The notes below the pieces were generated by a model that saw only the letters and a list, made by a program, of their open reading frames with translations, was not told the DNA's origin and searched no databases. From the NCBI GenBank assembly GCA_900550465.1, contig URSC01000004.1:1-64000 (forward strand): DNA of 64,000 nt, read 5' to 3'. The DNA is from an uncultured Alistipes sp. (GTDB lineage: Bacteria; Bacteroidota; Bacteroidia; Bacteroidales; UBA932). A program made the translations under genes and the position numbers. Positions 15,591 to 25,320 of this stretch are shown one piece after another. Within the stretch, counting starts at the first letter, position 1. Each line of letters starts with the position of its first letter.

Positions 15591-18509
15591 CTAATTTCCA
15601 CGTTTTCTCAGGAACCTCCCGGGAATATCCAGGAAGAGCAGTAATCCGGCACTCAGGCACATAAGGACAAGAATCCCTATATTGTATGCCAGGGTGCTGA
15701 TTTTCAGATTTCCTACAATTTTGGTCGAACTGTAGAACGGGGCCCTGCCGTTATGGGAGGGAGGGTCGAGCCATACTTGTCCGACCTTGGGCACGATGGT
15801 CCCGTCGATTACGGTGTACAGCTCGTCCGAGGCAGAATTGATGACCAGAGACTCCAGAAAATTGTTCCAGTTGTCCCTGCGCAGCTCCAGCAGCGCTTCC
15901 CGTCCGTATTTGTTCCGGTAGTCCGTAAGAATCCGGTCGGCTGCGAGGGTGGCTCCGGTGCCTATTGTCCCCAGAGTGTCTTCTGCGTAAGTCAGCCATT
16001 CCCTGATGTCTGCCCGCATAGTTGTGTCGAATGTTCCGTAGCGGATATCTTCCAGCCGGCCTTCATATGGTCTGATGTCGAACCGGTCCCAGAGTACCGG
16101 TATTCCGCGGCGAACTGTCTCCAGGTCCGTGCTGTCGGCATTCTCCAGCCTCGAGTCCAGTTCGCTGATGTATGCGGTGCGGTAGTACTGGGTCTGGTAC
16201 TTGACCTTGTCGTATCCGAAGATGTCCCTCTCGAAATCATTGTAGGCAAATGAGCTGACAGCCAGGGCTTCGAAGGCCCACCGCGAGGGAATCACGTCCC
16301 CGATTACCGGTACATTCCCCGTGGTTGAGCGCGGTGTGAGGTCCTCGAACTTGACCACCAGGCCGCAGAGCAGGATCTGGGGAATGAGCAGCAGGGGAAT
16401 GGTGATGTATATCGAGACTATCGAACTCAGGGACTGGGAGAGGATGAGGCCGGTCAGGTTGGCCAGTACAGCCGAGAGGAAGAGAATGAGCCACCAGAAC
16501 CAGAATCCGAATCCGATGCCCATGACGGTGTTTCCGACCAGGATAAAGAGCAGGGTCTGGATAAGTGACACTCCGCCAAGGTAGATTATCTTGGACCACA
16601 GGTAGGAGGAACGGGACAGCCGCAGGAACTTCTCCCGCTTGAGCAGGGCCCTGTCCCTGAAAATTTCCTCGGCACTGACGCTCATCCCGGCGAAAATGGC
16701 CACGATGACTGCCATGAAGAGATAGGATACCAGGTTCTTGTTGTCAACGACGGTGTATCCGCTTTCGGGAGCGTAGCGGGTGAGCAGGGCTACAATCAGG
16801 GCAAGCAGTGGGGTCTCGGCAAGGGTGATGAGCAGGTATTGGGTGTCGGGAAGCTTGGTCCGCAGGTTTCTCTGCAGGAAAATCAGCAGCTGTTTCAGGC
16901 GCGAAGGGCGTTTCTGCTCCGTGTGCGGGATATCCCTGTGTCCCGGTTCTTCGCTCCTGTCCACGCGGTCGAGATACATTCTGTGCCATTCCTGCGGGGT
17001 GACTTTGCGGCTGTCGGTGATTTTTCCGCTGTCGTCGAGGGCCTTTTCGTCAATGATGTTGAGTATGATTTCCGGATTGACATTGCCGCAGAGGGAGCAG
17101 GTGCTGACTTCTGCATCGGCGTAGTTGGCAGCCCGCTTGAAGTAGGTGACGGCCTCGATCGGATTGCCGTCGTAAACCGGATAGCCGCCTCTGTCGAGCA
17201 GCCACAGCCGGTCGAAGAGCTTGAATATGTCGGATGAAGGCTGGTGGATATTGACCACTATGAGCTTTCCTTTATAGGTCTGTTCCTTGAGCAGGTTGAT
17301 TACCTTCTCGGAATCGGATGAGGATAGGCCGGAGGTGGGCTCGTCCAGAAACAGTACTGCAGGTTCGCGGATGAGCTCGAGGGCGATGTTGAGCCGTTTG
17401 CGCTGGCCTCCGGAGATGTATTTGTGGATAGGTGAGCCGACTTTCAGATGCTTGGTGCTCTCAAGGCCGAGTTCCCGGAGTATGGTGTCCACCCTGGCGG
17501 ATATCTCCTCCATGCTCAGGTCGGCGAAGCAGAGGCGGGCGGTGAACATCAGGTTCTCATAGACTGTCAGTTCCTCGATCAGCAGGTCGTCCTGCGGTAC
17601 GAAACCGATCAGGTCCTTGACCTTGGGGTCAGCGACGTCATAGCCGTTGAGGGTAACCGAGCCGCTGTCGGGGCGGAGAGTGCCGTTGAGCAGGGACAGC
17701 AGTGTGGACTTGCCGGTACCGCTGCCGCCCATGACGGCTACGAGCTGCCCGCTGCGGAGGTCGAAGGTGAGGCCGTGCATTCCGTTGTCGCTCCCGGGGA
17801 AGCGGAAGTTGATGTCCCTTCCTGAGAGGATTATTTCCTGTCGGCGGCTGCCGGTGTCATAGAGGGCCGAAATGTTGCTGTAGTAGAGCGGGGCCATGTG
17901 CCGGCTCTTGAGCACGCCGCTCTGCTGCCATACGAGGAAGGTCCCGGGAAGGACGGGGATATCGTTCATCAGCACGGTGTCCGGACCGTTGTAGCAGAAG
18001 AGTATCTTGTTGTATCTCTCCAGGCGGATCAGCCGCAGCTCGCCGTTCAGTCCCTCGCGGGTTAGGGTGAGCACCCGTGCGTTCGTCTCTCCGGACACAT
18101 AGCATACGAAGTCCTCGAAGATGTCCCCGTCCACTTCGAAGAGCTCAGCCACCTTGCGGAATATCTGCAGGTTCCCCTCCGATATGCTCTCTCCTTTCTG
18201 CGAGCCGGGAGTGGGATCGCAGAATTCCATCAGACGCAGCAGCATCAGGGTCTGGTCCTCGCGGGATATCCTGTGCTTGATGTTGCTGCAGATACCTTCG
18301 ATGATGGCGTCCTTGTCCAGCTCCGGCGATATGTCGTAGAAGTCCCTCAGGTCAGAGTACAGCGGTAGGTAGTCGTCCAGCATCCTGACGCCGAAGTGCT
18401 TGGTCAGGTAGTTGGAGAGCATCTGCAGGGACCGGCTCTTGTCGGTCCTGTTCACTGCGCCGAAGAGGGCGAAGAGATTCAGAAGTCCGGACAGTAGGAT
18501 GTCATTCAT
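15591..18509 (-). CDS. ABCG-type ABC transporter, ATPase and membrane domains fused, with TerB-like N-terminal region
   Basis: The 972-aa protein has three parts. Residues of about 1-110 are acidic and helical and resemble TerB-type domains (TDKSRSLQMLSNYL, DKDAIIEGICSNI). Residues of about 220-440 are an ABC ATPase with Walker A GGSGTGKSTLL near 258, signature ISGGQRKRLNIALEL and Walker B AVLFLDEPTSGLSS. Residues of about 560-972 are an ABC2-type membrane domain with a long periplasmic stretch before the last helix. The ATPase-before-membrane order is that of ABCG exporters, so it is probably a homodimeric exporter of lipids or other hydrophobic material; the substrate is unknown. It lies downstream of gcvP but is separated by a hairpin, and I see no clear promoter. 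Confidence 0.83.
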   Translation of the reverse strand: MNDILLSGLLNLFALFGAVNRTDKSRSLQMLSNYLTKHFGVRMLDDYLPLYSDLRDFYDISPELDKDAIIEGICSNIKHRISREDQTLMLLRLMEFCDPTPGSQKGESISEGNLQIFRKVAELFEVDGDIFEDFVCYVSGETNARVLTLTREGLNGELRLIRLERYNKILFCYNGPDTVLMNDIPVLPGTFLVWQQSGVLKSRHMAPLYYSNISALYDTGSRRQEIILSGRDINFRFPGSDNGMHGLTFDLRSGQLVAVMGGSGTGKSTLLSLLNGTLRPDSGSVTLNGYDVADPKVKDLIGFVPQDDLLIEELTVYENLMFTARLCFADLSMEEISARVDTILRELGLESTKHLKVGSPIHKYISGGQRKRLNIALELIREPAVLFLDEPTSGLSSSDSEKVINLLKEQTYKGKLIVVNIHQPSSDIFKLFDRLWLLDRGGYPVYDGNPIEAVTYFKRAANYADAEVSTCSLCGNVNPEIILNIIDEKALDDSGKITDSRKVTPQEWHRMYLDRVDRSEEPGHRDIPHTEQKRPSRLKQLLIFLQRNLRTKLPDTQYLLITLAETPLLALIVALLTRYAPESGYTVVDNKNLVSYLFMAVIVAIFAGMSVSAEEIFRDRALLKREKFLRLSRSSYLWSKIIYLGGVSLIQTLLFILVGNTVMGIGFGFWFWWLILFLSAVLANLTGLILSQSLSSIVSIYITIPLLLIPQILLCGLVVKFEDLTPRSTTGNVPVIGDVIPSRWAFEALAVSSFAYNDFERDIFGYDKVKYQTQYYRTAYISELDSRLENADSTDLETVRRGIPVLWDRFDIRPYEGRLEDIRYGTFDTTMRADIREWLTYAEDTLGTIGTGATLAADRILTDYRNKYGREALLELRRDNWNNFLESLVINSASDELYTVIDGTIVPKVGQVWLDPPSHNGRAPFYSSTKIVGNLKISTLAYNIGILVLMCLSAGLLLFLDIPGRFLRKRGN

Positions 18510-18532
18510 AGAGATATAAGGTGTGTTTAAAA

Positions 18533-18580
18533 TTGAGAATGAGGCTGTGCCCGAAAGATGTTTCCAGCCACAGCCTCATT
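18533..18580 (-). terminator. Probable terminator after gcvP
   Basis: The minus-strand transcript of gcvP meets a 12-bp stem (18538-18549 paired with 18569-18580, AATGAGGCTGTG and its complement) around a 19-nt loop, followed by TCTCAATTTT. The U-rich tail suggests termination between gcvP and the ABC transporter gene. Confidence 0.7.
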
Positions 18581-18602
18581 GACTAAATCTCAGGTGTGCC
18601 CG

Positions 18603-21425
18603 TTATTTCACTACAGGAACCAGATTGCGGTCTCCGTAGCCGTTGTCCACGCGGGCGCATGCGGGCCAGAACTTGTTGTCGCGGATCCACTCGAGGGGAT
18701 AGGCGGCCTCCTCGCGGGAGTAGGGATGGCTCCAGGAGTCGGAGCATACCTCCTCGGCGGTGTGGGGCGCCATCTTCACGACGTTGTCGTTCTTGTCGGC
18801 CTTGCCTTCCTTGATGGCCTCGCACTCTCTCTTGATGCTGATCATGGCGTCCACGAAGCGGTCGAGCTCCTCGAGGGATTCGCTCTCGGTGGGCTCCACC
18901 ATCAGGGTCTCGTGTACGGGGAAGGAGAGGGTGGGAGCGTGGAATCCGTAGTCCATCAGACGCTTGGCGATGTCGGTGGCGTCCACTCCGTAGTCAGCCT
19001 TGAAGTTCTGCAGGTCTACGATGCACTCGTGGGCCACACGTCCGGTGACTCCGGTGTAGTAGATGTTGAACTCCTTGGACAGGCGGGAAGCGAGGTAGTT
19101 GGCATTGACGATGGCCATCTCGGTAGCCTTGCGCAGTCCGTCAGGACCGAGCAGCTTTATGTAGGCGTGGGTGATGGGGGCGAGCAGGGGGCTTCCGTAG
19201 GGAGCCGAAGCCACTGCTGTCACGCCGTGACCGCCGCACTGGGGCATTACGGGATGTCCGGGTACGTAGGGAGACAGATGGGCTGCCACGCAGATGGCGC
19301 CTACGCCGGGACCGCCGCCGCCGTGAGGCATTGCGAAGGTCTTGTGCAGGTTGAGGTGGCATACGTCGGCGCCGATGAAGCCGGGGTTGGTGATGCCGAC
19401 CTGACCGTTCATGTTGGCTCCGTCCATGTAGACCTGGCCTCCGTTCTCATGGATGATGTTGCATATCTCGCGGATCTTGACCTCGAATACTCCGTGGGTC
19501 GAAGGATAGGTGATCATGATGCCGGCCAGGCTGTCCTTGTTGGCCTCGGCCTTCTGGCGCAGTTCGTCCACGTTGATGTTGCCGTGCTCGTCGCAGCCGA
19601 CCAGGACAATGTTGAATCCGGCCATGGCGGCGCTGGCAGGGTTGGTTCCGTGAGCGGAGGTAGGGATGACGACGGTGTTGCGCGAGCCCTGGCCCTGAGC
19701 CTCGAGATAGCGGCGGATGGTCATCAGACCGGCGTACTCGCCTGCGGCGCCGGAGTTGGGCTGCAGGGAGCAGCGGTCAAATCCGGTAATGACGCAGAGG
19801 TCATGCTCCAGTTCGGAGAGTATCTGGTTGTAGCCCTCGGTCTGCCATGTGGGTGCGAAAGGATGCACGTCAGTGAGTTCGCTCCAGCTCAGGGGCAGCA
19901 TCTCGGCTGCGGCGTTGAGCTTCATGGTGCAGGAGCCCAGAGGTATCATGGAGTGGGTCAGGGAGATGTCCTTGCGCTCGAGTTTCTTGATGTAGCGCAT
20001 CATCTCGGTCTCCGAGTGGTACTTGTTGAATATGCTCTCGGTGAGGATGGCGCTCTCCCTCTTCATGGGCACGGGATACTCGCTGCCGCGGGCGCACTCG
20101 GCCTTGACACCGAAGATCTCAGCGATCTTCACGGCCTCGGCGCAGTCGGACAGCTCGTCGAAGGAGATCTGTACGGTCTGGTCATCGGGATAGTAGAAGT
20201 TGAAGCCTGCGGCCTCGGCCTTCTCGCGGATCTCGCCGGCGTTGACTCCGAGTACGCGGATGGTGTCGAAGAAGTCCTCGTTGGCGAGCTTATATCCACC
20301 CTTGCGGAGCAGGGCTGCCATAGCATGGGCGTAGTTGAAGGCGTTCATGGCTATCTCGCGGATGCCCTCGGGTCCATGGTAAGCGGCGTACATGCCGGAC
20401 ATCACTGCCATCAGGGCTGTGGCGGTGCAGATGTTCGATGTGGCCTTCTCCCTCTTGATGTGCTGCTCGCGGGTCTGGAGGGCCAGACGGAGGGCATTCT
20501 TGCCGAGACGGTCAACGGATACGCCGATGATACGGCCGGGAATGTTTCTCTTGTACTGGTCGCGGGTAGCCATCCAGCCTGCTGTAGGACCGCCGTAACC
20601 CATGCCGAGTCCGAATCTCTGGGCAGTACCGACAGCTACGTCGGCTCCCCATGCGGCGGGCTCCTTCATGACGGCCAGTGCGAGGATGTCGCAGTGGGCG
20701 GCCACGAGCATACCGGCCTTGTGGGCTGCGTCGCAGAATGCGGTATAGTCGCGCACCTCACCGTCAGCTGCGGGATACTGGAGCAGCGCTCCGTAGCACT
20801 CGGGGTCGAAACCGGCTGCGAGGACTTCCTTCCAGTCGCCTACGGTTACCTTTATGCCCAGACCCTTGGCCCTGGTCTCGATGACCGAGAGCACCTGAGG
20901 GAAGATGTTCTGGTCCACGAAGAAGGTGTTCTTTCCGGCCTTTACGGCGTCGCGGGGACGGAGCTCGTGGATCATCCTCATGGCCTCACCGGCGGCGGTG
21001 GCGTCGTCCAGCATGGAGCAGTTCGACATGGGGAAGCCGGTCAGGGAGGAGATCATGGTCTGGAAGTTGATGAGAGCCTCCAGGCGGCCCTGGGATATCT
21101 CGGCCTGATAGGGAGTGTAGGAGGTGTACCACGAGGGGTTCTCGAAGATGTTGCGGGAGATTACGGGCAGCGAGGCGGTGCCGTAGAAGCCCAGGCCGAT
21201 CATCGAGCGGAAATGTTTATTCTTGGAGGCAACCTCCTTGAGACGTGCCAGATAGGCATGCTCGGACACGTGCTCATCCAGCTTGAGGGGCTCGCTGAGC
21301 AGGATGTCGGAGGGAATAGTCTGCTTGATGAGCTCGTCTACGGAGCCCACGCCGATGACATCCAGCATGTGCTTGATCTGAGACTGTCTCGGACCGTTGT
21401 GTCTGTCTACAAAATTGAGTGGCAT
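18603..21425 (-). CDS. gcvP: Glycine dehydrogenase (decarboxylating), single-chain P-protein
   Basis: This 940-aa PLP enzyme releases CO2 from glycine and passes the aminomethyl group to the lipoyl H-protein of the glycine cleavage system. Lys695 in NLHKTFAMPHGGGGPGVG is the PLP lysine, and both halves of the long-chain type are present (N-terminal TIPSDILLSEPLKL and IGLGFYG; C-terminal TSAHGTNPASAAMAGF). No gcvT or gcvH gene is adjacent. A -7 box lies upstream and a hairpin downstream, so it appears to be a single-gene unit. The opposite strand of this gene is open for more than 900 codons, a codon-usage artefact. Confidence 0.96.
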   Translation of the reverse strand: MPLNFVDRHNGPRQSQIKHMLDVIGVGSVDELIKQTIPSDILLSEPLKLDEHVSEHAYLARLKEVASKNKHFRSMIGLGFYGTASLPVISRNIFENPSWYTSYTPYQAEISQGRLEALINFQTMISSLTGFPMSNCSMLDDATAAGEAMRMIHELRPRDAVKAGKNTFFVDQNIFPQVLSVIETRAKGLGIKVTVGDWKEVLAAGFDPECYGALLQYPAADGEVRDYTAFCDAAHKAGMLVAAHCDILALAVMKEPAAWGADVAVGTAQRFGLGMGYGGPTAGWMATRDQYKRNIPGRIIGVSVDRLGKNALRLALQTREQHIKREKATSNICTATALMAVMSGMYAAYHGPEGIREIAMNAFNYAHAMAALLRKGGYKLANEDFFDTIRVLGVNAGEIREKAEAAGFNFYYPDDQTVQISFDELSDCAEAVKIAEIFGVKAECARGSEYPVPMKRESAILTESIFNKYHSETEMMRYIKKLERKDISLTHSMIPLGSCTMKLNAAAEMLPLSWSELTDVHPFAPTWQTEGYNQILSELEHDLCVITGFDRCSLQPNSGAAGEYAGLMTIRRYLEAQGQGSRNTVVIPTSAHGTNPASAAMAGFNIVLVGCDEHGNINVDELRQKAEANKDSLAGIMITYPSTHGVFEVKIREICNIIHENGGQVYMDGANMNGQVGITNPGFIGADVCHLNLHKTFAMPHGGGGPGVGAICVAAHLSPYVPGHPVMPQCGGHGVTAVASAPYGSPLLAPITHAYIKLLGPDGLRKATEMAIVNANYLASRLSKEFNIYYTGVTGRVAHECIVDLQNFKADYGVDATDIAKRLMDYGFHAPTLSFPVHETLMVEPTESESLEELDRFVDAMISIKRECEAIKEGKADKNDNVVKMAPHTAEEVCSDSWSHPYSREEAAYPLEWIRDNKFWPACARVDNGYGDRNLVPVVK

Positions 21426-21469
21426 AGTCAGTGTTTTTTATGAATTTTAAAGGATTTTCTAACAAGCCT

Positions 21470-21477
21470 CAAATGTA
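21470..21477 (-). promoter_or_regulatory. -7 box for gcvP
   Basis: The minus strand reads TACATTTG, an exact TAnnTTTG match, 44 nt before the gcvP start. No -33 TTG is seen at about 20 nt spacing, where the sequence enters the 3' end of rodA. Confidence 0.5.
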
Positions 21478-21502
21478 GTAATTTTTTCAACTCATACTGC
21501 AC

Positions 21503-22933
21503 CTATTTCCATCTTTCCAGGTCAAATCTCAGATGGATGAAAAGCAGTATCGTGAAAGTCAGGAAGGATGAGCCTCCGTAGCTGATCAGCGGCAACGGTA
21601 TGCCCACCACCGGCATGATGCCTATGGTCATGCCCACATTGACGAACACGTGCATGAAGATGATTGAGGCCACACAGTAACTGTACACCCGCGCACCCCT
21701 GTCCTTCTGTTTCTCGGCCGACGTGACGATGCGCATTATGATGATGAGGTAGAGGACCAGTACGGTAATGCTGCCGATAAAGCCCCATTCCTCTCCGATG
21801 GTGCAGAAGATGAAGTCTGTGCTCTGTTCCGGGACGAAGTTGAACTTGGTCTGTGTCCCCTCCAGGAAGCCCTTGCCGGTCAGTCCTCCGGACCCAATGG
21901 CTATCTTGGACTGATTGACATTGTACCCGGCTCCCATCAAGTCCTGGGATATGCCCAGCAGGTTCTCTATCCTGTCGCGGTGGTGCGGCTGAAGTACATT
22001 GTGGAATATGAAGTCCACCGAGAATACCAGGACCAGGGAGAGCGCCAGGGACAGGACGTAGACGCCCCAGCCCTTCATCTTGTTGCGGACATTGTGGACA
22101 ATGAACCAGATGAGGAAGGGGGCAATGATGATCAGCAGCCAGTACTCCGCCGCCATGCCGGTGACACGGGCGACCGCCTCGACCGACAGCAGCCTGGGAA
22201 TGAAGGCCGCGGCCGCGATGAAGGCGGCATATATGAGGAAGACCCGCACGGGGGTGCGAGAGGTCAGGGTCCGGATGATTCCGATGGTGCCGACAGTCAG
22301 GAGGATGGAGACGAAGGGGGAGAATTTGAGCGTCACCAGGAACAGCAGGACGGCGTATCCGGTAAATCCCAGTATCCTTCCGGGCAGTCCCTCCCTGTAA
22401 AGCATGAAGGCCAGTGAACAGTACACCAGTATCGTTCCTACGTCCGGTTCGAGGGCTATCAGTCCCACCGGGACAATGATGATGGCGGCCACCTTCAGGA
22501 AGTCGGCGGCCCTGGTAAGGTTGAAGCCGTATGAGCCCATGACCCGGGAAAGGCAGAGGGCGGTGGCTATCTTCGAGAATTCCGAGGGTTGTATGGCGAT
22601 TCCTCCGGGAAGGCTGAGCCAGGACTTGGAGCCGTTGACCTCGTGCCCGAAGATCAGTACGGCTACAAGGAGCACCGCCGAAAGGATGTACAGGGGCCAG
22701 GAGACGGTTTTGTAGAATCTGGAGTTGAGGAAAAGCACAATGACGGCTATTACGGCGGCCACGCCTATCCACAGCAGCTGGTTGCCGCTGCGCGAGGCCA
22801 GGGAGAAGATTCCCTCGGCGTCCTCGCTCCATGTCGAGGCATAGATATTCAGCCATCCGAACACCGCCAGTAGGACGTAGCATCCGATGACTGCCCAGTC
22901 CAGTTTTCTATATGTCTTTCCAGCGGGGCTCAT
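21503..22933 (-). CDS. rodA: Rod-shape peptidoglycan polymerase RodA (SEDS family)
   Basis: The 476-aa polytopic protein has about ten or more membrane helices and SEDS signatures, including GFLEGTQTKFNFVPEQSTDF and GIPLPLISYGGSS near the C-terminus. SEDS proteins polymerise glycan strands and work with a class B penicillin-binding protein. Here the partner PBP2 is encoded immediately upstream, and the two genes overlap by 4 nt (ATGA). It is longer than E. coli RodA, with an extra membrane segment and loop in the middle (about 230-330), as often seen in Bacteroidetes. It is the last gene of the purH-mre operon. Confidence 0.94.
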   Translation of the reverse strand: MSPAGKTYRKLDWAVIGCYVLLAVFGWLNIYASTWSEDAEGIFSLASRSGNQLLWIGVAAVIAVIVLFLNSRFYKTVSWPLYILSAVLLVAVLIFGHEVNGSKSWLSLPGGIAIQPSEFSKIATALCLSRVMGSYGFNLTRAADFLKVAAIIIVPVGLIALEPDVGTILVYCSLAFMLYREGLPGRILGFTGYAVLLFLVTLKFSPFVSILLTVGTIGIIRTLTSRTPVRVFLIYAAFIAAAAFIPRLLSVEAVARVTGMAAEYWLLIIIAPFLIWFIVHNVRNKMKGWGVYVLSLALSLVLVFSVDFIFHNVLQPHHRDRIENLLGISQDLMGAGYNVNQSKIAIGSGGLTGKGFLEGTQTKFNFVPEQSTDFIFCTIGEEWGFIGSITVLVLYLIIIMRIVTSAEKQKDRGARVYSYCVASIIFMHVFVNVGMTIGIMPVVGIPLPLISYGGSSFLTFTILLFIHLRFDLERWK

Positions 22934-24807
22934 CGATCGTCTTTTTTAGGAGGTACGTAATCAGGACTGGCCGGTACTTTGTGCAGGAGGTTGGCATCCA
23001 GCATCCGCTGTTCCAGCCAGCGGCGGTTGGAGGCTATCTCTCCGTTGAGGTATTTCTCTACCATCAGGGAGGCTACGGGTGCTGCCCAGGTGGCGCCGAA
23101 TCCGGCATTCTCAATGTACACAGCAATGGCTATCCTGGGGTTCTCCCTCGGGGCGAAGCAGACGAAGACAGCGTGCTCGTCTCCGTGTGGATTCTCGGCC
23201 GTGCCGGTCTTGCCGCAGATGTCCAGGCCCTTGACCGCAGCCACACGTGCGGTGGCGCCCTCTCCGGCTGGAGCATTGACAGCCTGGTACATTCCCTCTA
23301 TGACTTTCTCGAAGTGGGTTGTATCAACCATAGTGTAGTGCTTTTCCTGGAACCGGCTGTTCAGGGTGTCGTTGTCATGGTCCCGGACGATGTGGGGAAT
23401 CCGGTACCAGCCACGGTTGGCTATGGTTGCGGCAAGGTTGGCCAGATGCAGGGGCGTACATCCGAGTTCTCCCTGGCCTATGGACAGGGAAATGACCGAA
23501 AGTGCCTTCCATCCGCCCTTGCCGTAGACTCGGTCGTATGTGGCTGAGGTAGGAACGAATCCGGCGATCTCCGAGGGGAAGTCGGAGCCCAGCTTCGTAC
23601 CGAACCCGAAACTTCTGACGTACTCAGCCCAGCGGTCCATGGCAGCAGCCTCGGAGCCGTAGATGGGATTTTCCAGAATATCCTGGAAGAGATAGCAGAA
23701 ATAGGAATTGCACGAGACCATAATCGCTTCTGTGAAATTTACGGGGGACTTATGATAATGGCACCCCACGCTGATGCCGCGGGCATGAAAACCGTCGCGG
23801 CAGGGAAATTCAGTGTCAGTGGATACTCTTCCTTCCTGCAGCCCGATGAGGGCGTTGACCAGTTTGAAGACCGAGCCGGGAGGCTGGGGCGACATTACGG
23901 CCCTGTTGAACATAGGGGTGAAGGGGTCTGCCGCTATCTCTTTATAGTATTTGTTGATCTCACCAAGTACCGAGACGTTGATGCCTGGTGATGATACCAT
24001 TGACAGAATCTCCCCAGTGGCCGGCTCTATGGCGATTACTGAGCCTACTTTGTTGCGCATGAGTTCTTCCCCGTAGTTCTGCAGTTCGGCATCGATTGTC
24101 GACACCACGTCCTTCCCCGGTACCGCGGGTTTGTCGAATTCTCCGTTGCGGTACGAGGACTGTATCCTGTTGCTGGCGTCGCGGAGGTATATGCTGTAGC
24201 CCTTCTCGCCCCTGAGCATCGGCTCGCAGGTCTCCTCCAGTCCTGTCCGTCCGGTATAGTCTCCCGCTTCGTAATCGGGATGTCTCTCCAGAAAGTCCCG
24301 GTCCACTTCGGTGACATAGCCGAGAAGGTTGCCTCCGGCATTGTAGGGATACATGCGGGTAGTGCGGGGCACACCCCGGAATTCGGGGAACTTGTGGGCC
24401 ACTTCTATGAAACGGCTGTACTGCTCCTGGGAAATCTGGCTTACGAAGGTCACTGTCCGGTATCCGATTCTGGTGCGGTACATCCGGTACTCACTGAACT
24501 TGTCCCTGACGTACTGCGGGTTCAGATCCAGTATGCGGCACAGCTCCAGAGTGTCGAACGGACGGACATAGCGGGGGGTGACCATAATGTCATAGGTATT
24601 TTTGTTGCCTACCAGTACCTTGCCGTTGCGGTCCAGGATTAGGCCCCTGGCCGGGTGGCGGGTCTGGTACAGGAGGGCGTTGTTGTCTGCGCTGATCTTG
24701 AAGCTGTTGTCCAGCAGCTGCAGGCGGAACAGTTGGGCGGTGAGAAGCAGGAATGCCACTGCCAGGCCGGTCATCAGATATTGGTACCTGTGCTTGCCGT
24801 CATTCAT
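22930..24807 (-). CDS. mrdA: Penicillin-binding protein 2 (class B transpeptidase)
   Basis: The 625-aa protein has an N-terminal membrane anchor (YLMTGLAVAFLLLTAQLF), a PBP dimerisation region with RGLILDRNGKVLVGN, and a transpeptidase domain. The serine site is GSVFK with Ser312, the second motif is SCNSYF and the third KTGTAENPHG. It cross-links peptidoglycan during cell elongation in complex with RodA and MreBCD. It lies 6 nt after mreD and overlaps rodA, which argues for tight co-expression. Confidence 0.95.
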   Translation of the reverse strand: MNDGKHRYQYLMTGLAVAFLLLTAQLFRLQLLDNSFKISADNNALLYQTRHPARGLILDRNGKVLVGNKNTYDIMVTPRYVRPFDTLELCRILDLNPQYVRDKFSEYRMYRTRIGYRTVTFVSQISQEQYSRFIEVAHKFPEFRGVPRTTRMYPYNAGGNLLGYVTEVDRDFLERHPDYEAGDYTGRTGLEETCEPMLRGEKGYSIYLRDASNRIQSSYRNGEFDKPAVPGKDVVSTIDAELQNYGEELMRNKVGSVIAIEPATGEILSMVSSPGINVSVLGEINKYYKEIAADPFTPMFNRAVMSPQPPGSVFKLVNALIGLQEGRVSTDTEFPCRDGFHARGISVGCHYHKSPVNFTEAIMVSCNSYFCYLFQDILENPIYGSEAAAMDRWAEYVRSFGFGTKLGSDFPSEIAGFVPTSATYDRVYGKGGWKALSVISLSIGQGELGCTPLHLANLAATIANRGWYRIPHIVRDHDNDTLNSRFQEKHYTMVDTTHFEKVIEGMYQAVNAPAGEGATARVAAVKGLDICGKTGTAENPHGDEHAVFVCFAPRENPRIAIAVYIENAGFGATWAAPVASLMVEKYLNGEIASNRRWLEQRMLDANLLHKVPASPDYVPPKKDDR

Positions 24808-24813
24808 GGTCTC

Positions 24814-25320
24814 TTACCTCCTCCTGTTGCGGTCTATGCTGATCATATATAGGATAGCCATCAGCAGTGTGTTGACGACGAAGGAAATTCCCAGTCTGGC
24901 CAGGCAAAGTCCGACCGGCCGGAATCCGGAAGAGTCCAGGAGGATATACACTGTCAGGCAGATGAGCACCAGAGGCATCGAGTACAGGACGAAATTCCGG
25001 AGACCCATGGTGTCGATCCCCTCGCGCTTCTCTTTCTCCTTCGGAGCAGTCAGTTCGAAAATGCCCTTGCGGCAGACCCCTGCGGCAGTCATGGCTGCGG
25101 CGTTCATGCCGGGTATGCCGTTGCCCAGAATGTCCACAGCCAGTCCGAGAACGAAACCGGCCGTCATGGAGGGAATGGAGCCCCATTTAGGAGGAAGGGC
25201 CAGGACGATGAACAGGCATAGGAAAATGTCCAGGTAGACACTGAGGTTGATATAGTTGTCCAGTGCCCCCTGTGCCAGTATCAGCAGCAGTGCGAGAATC
25301 GTGTGACGGGCCGCGCTCAT
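24814..25320 (-). CDS. mreD: Rod-shape-determining protein MreD
   Basis: This 168-aa protein has about five membrane helices (TILALLLILAQGALDNYINL, FLCLFIVLALPPKWG, MLLMAILYMISI-type end) and sits between mreC and mrdA, the conserved place of mreD. MreD is sequence-variable and is recognised here mainly by length, topology and synteny. Its start overlaps the mreC stop by 4 nt. Confidence 0.88.
   Translation of the reverse strand: MSAARHTILALLLILAQGALDNYINLSVYLDIFLCLFIVLALPPKWGSIPSMTAGFVLGLAVDILGNGIPGMNAAAMTAAGVCRKGIFELTAPKEKEKREGIDTMGLRNFVLYSMPLVLICLTVYILLDSSGFRPVGLCLARLGISFVVNTLLMAILYMISIDRNRRR

Noticed and set aside
18558..21443. A 961-codon open frame on the strand opposite gcvP
   Set aside because: It mirrors a well-recognised enzyme almost end to end, its translation is Gly/Val/His-rich without motifs, and GC-rich codon use with few TTA, CTA and TCA codons leaves such antisense frames open. 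The same holds for long frames opposite mrcA, malQ, the symporter and thrA.
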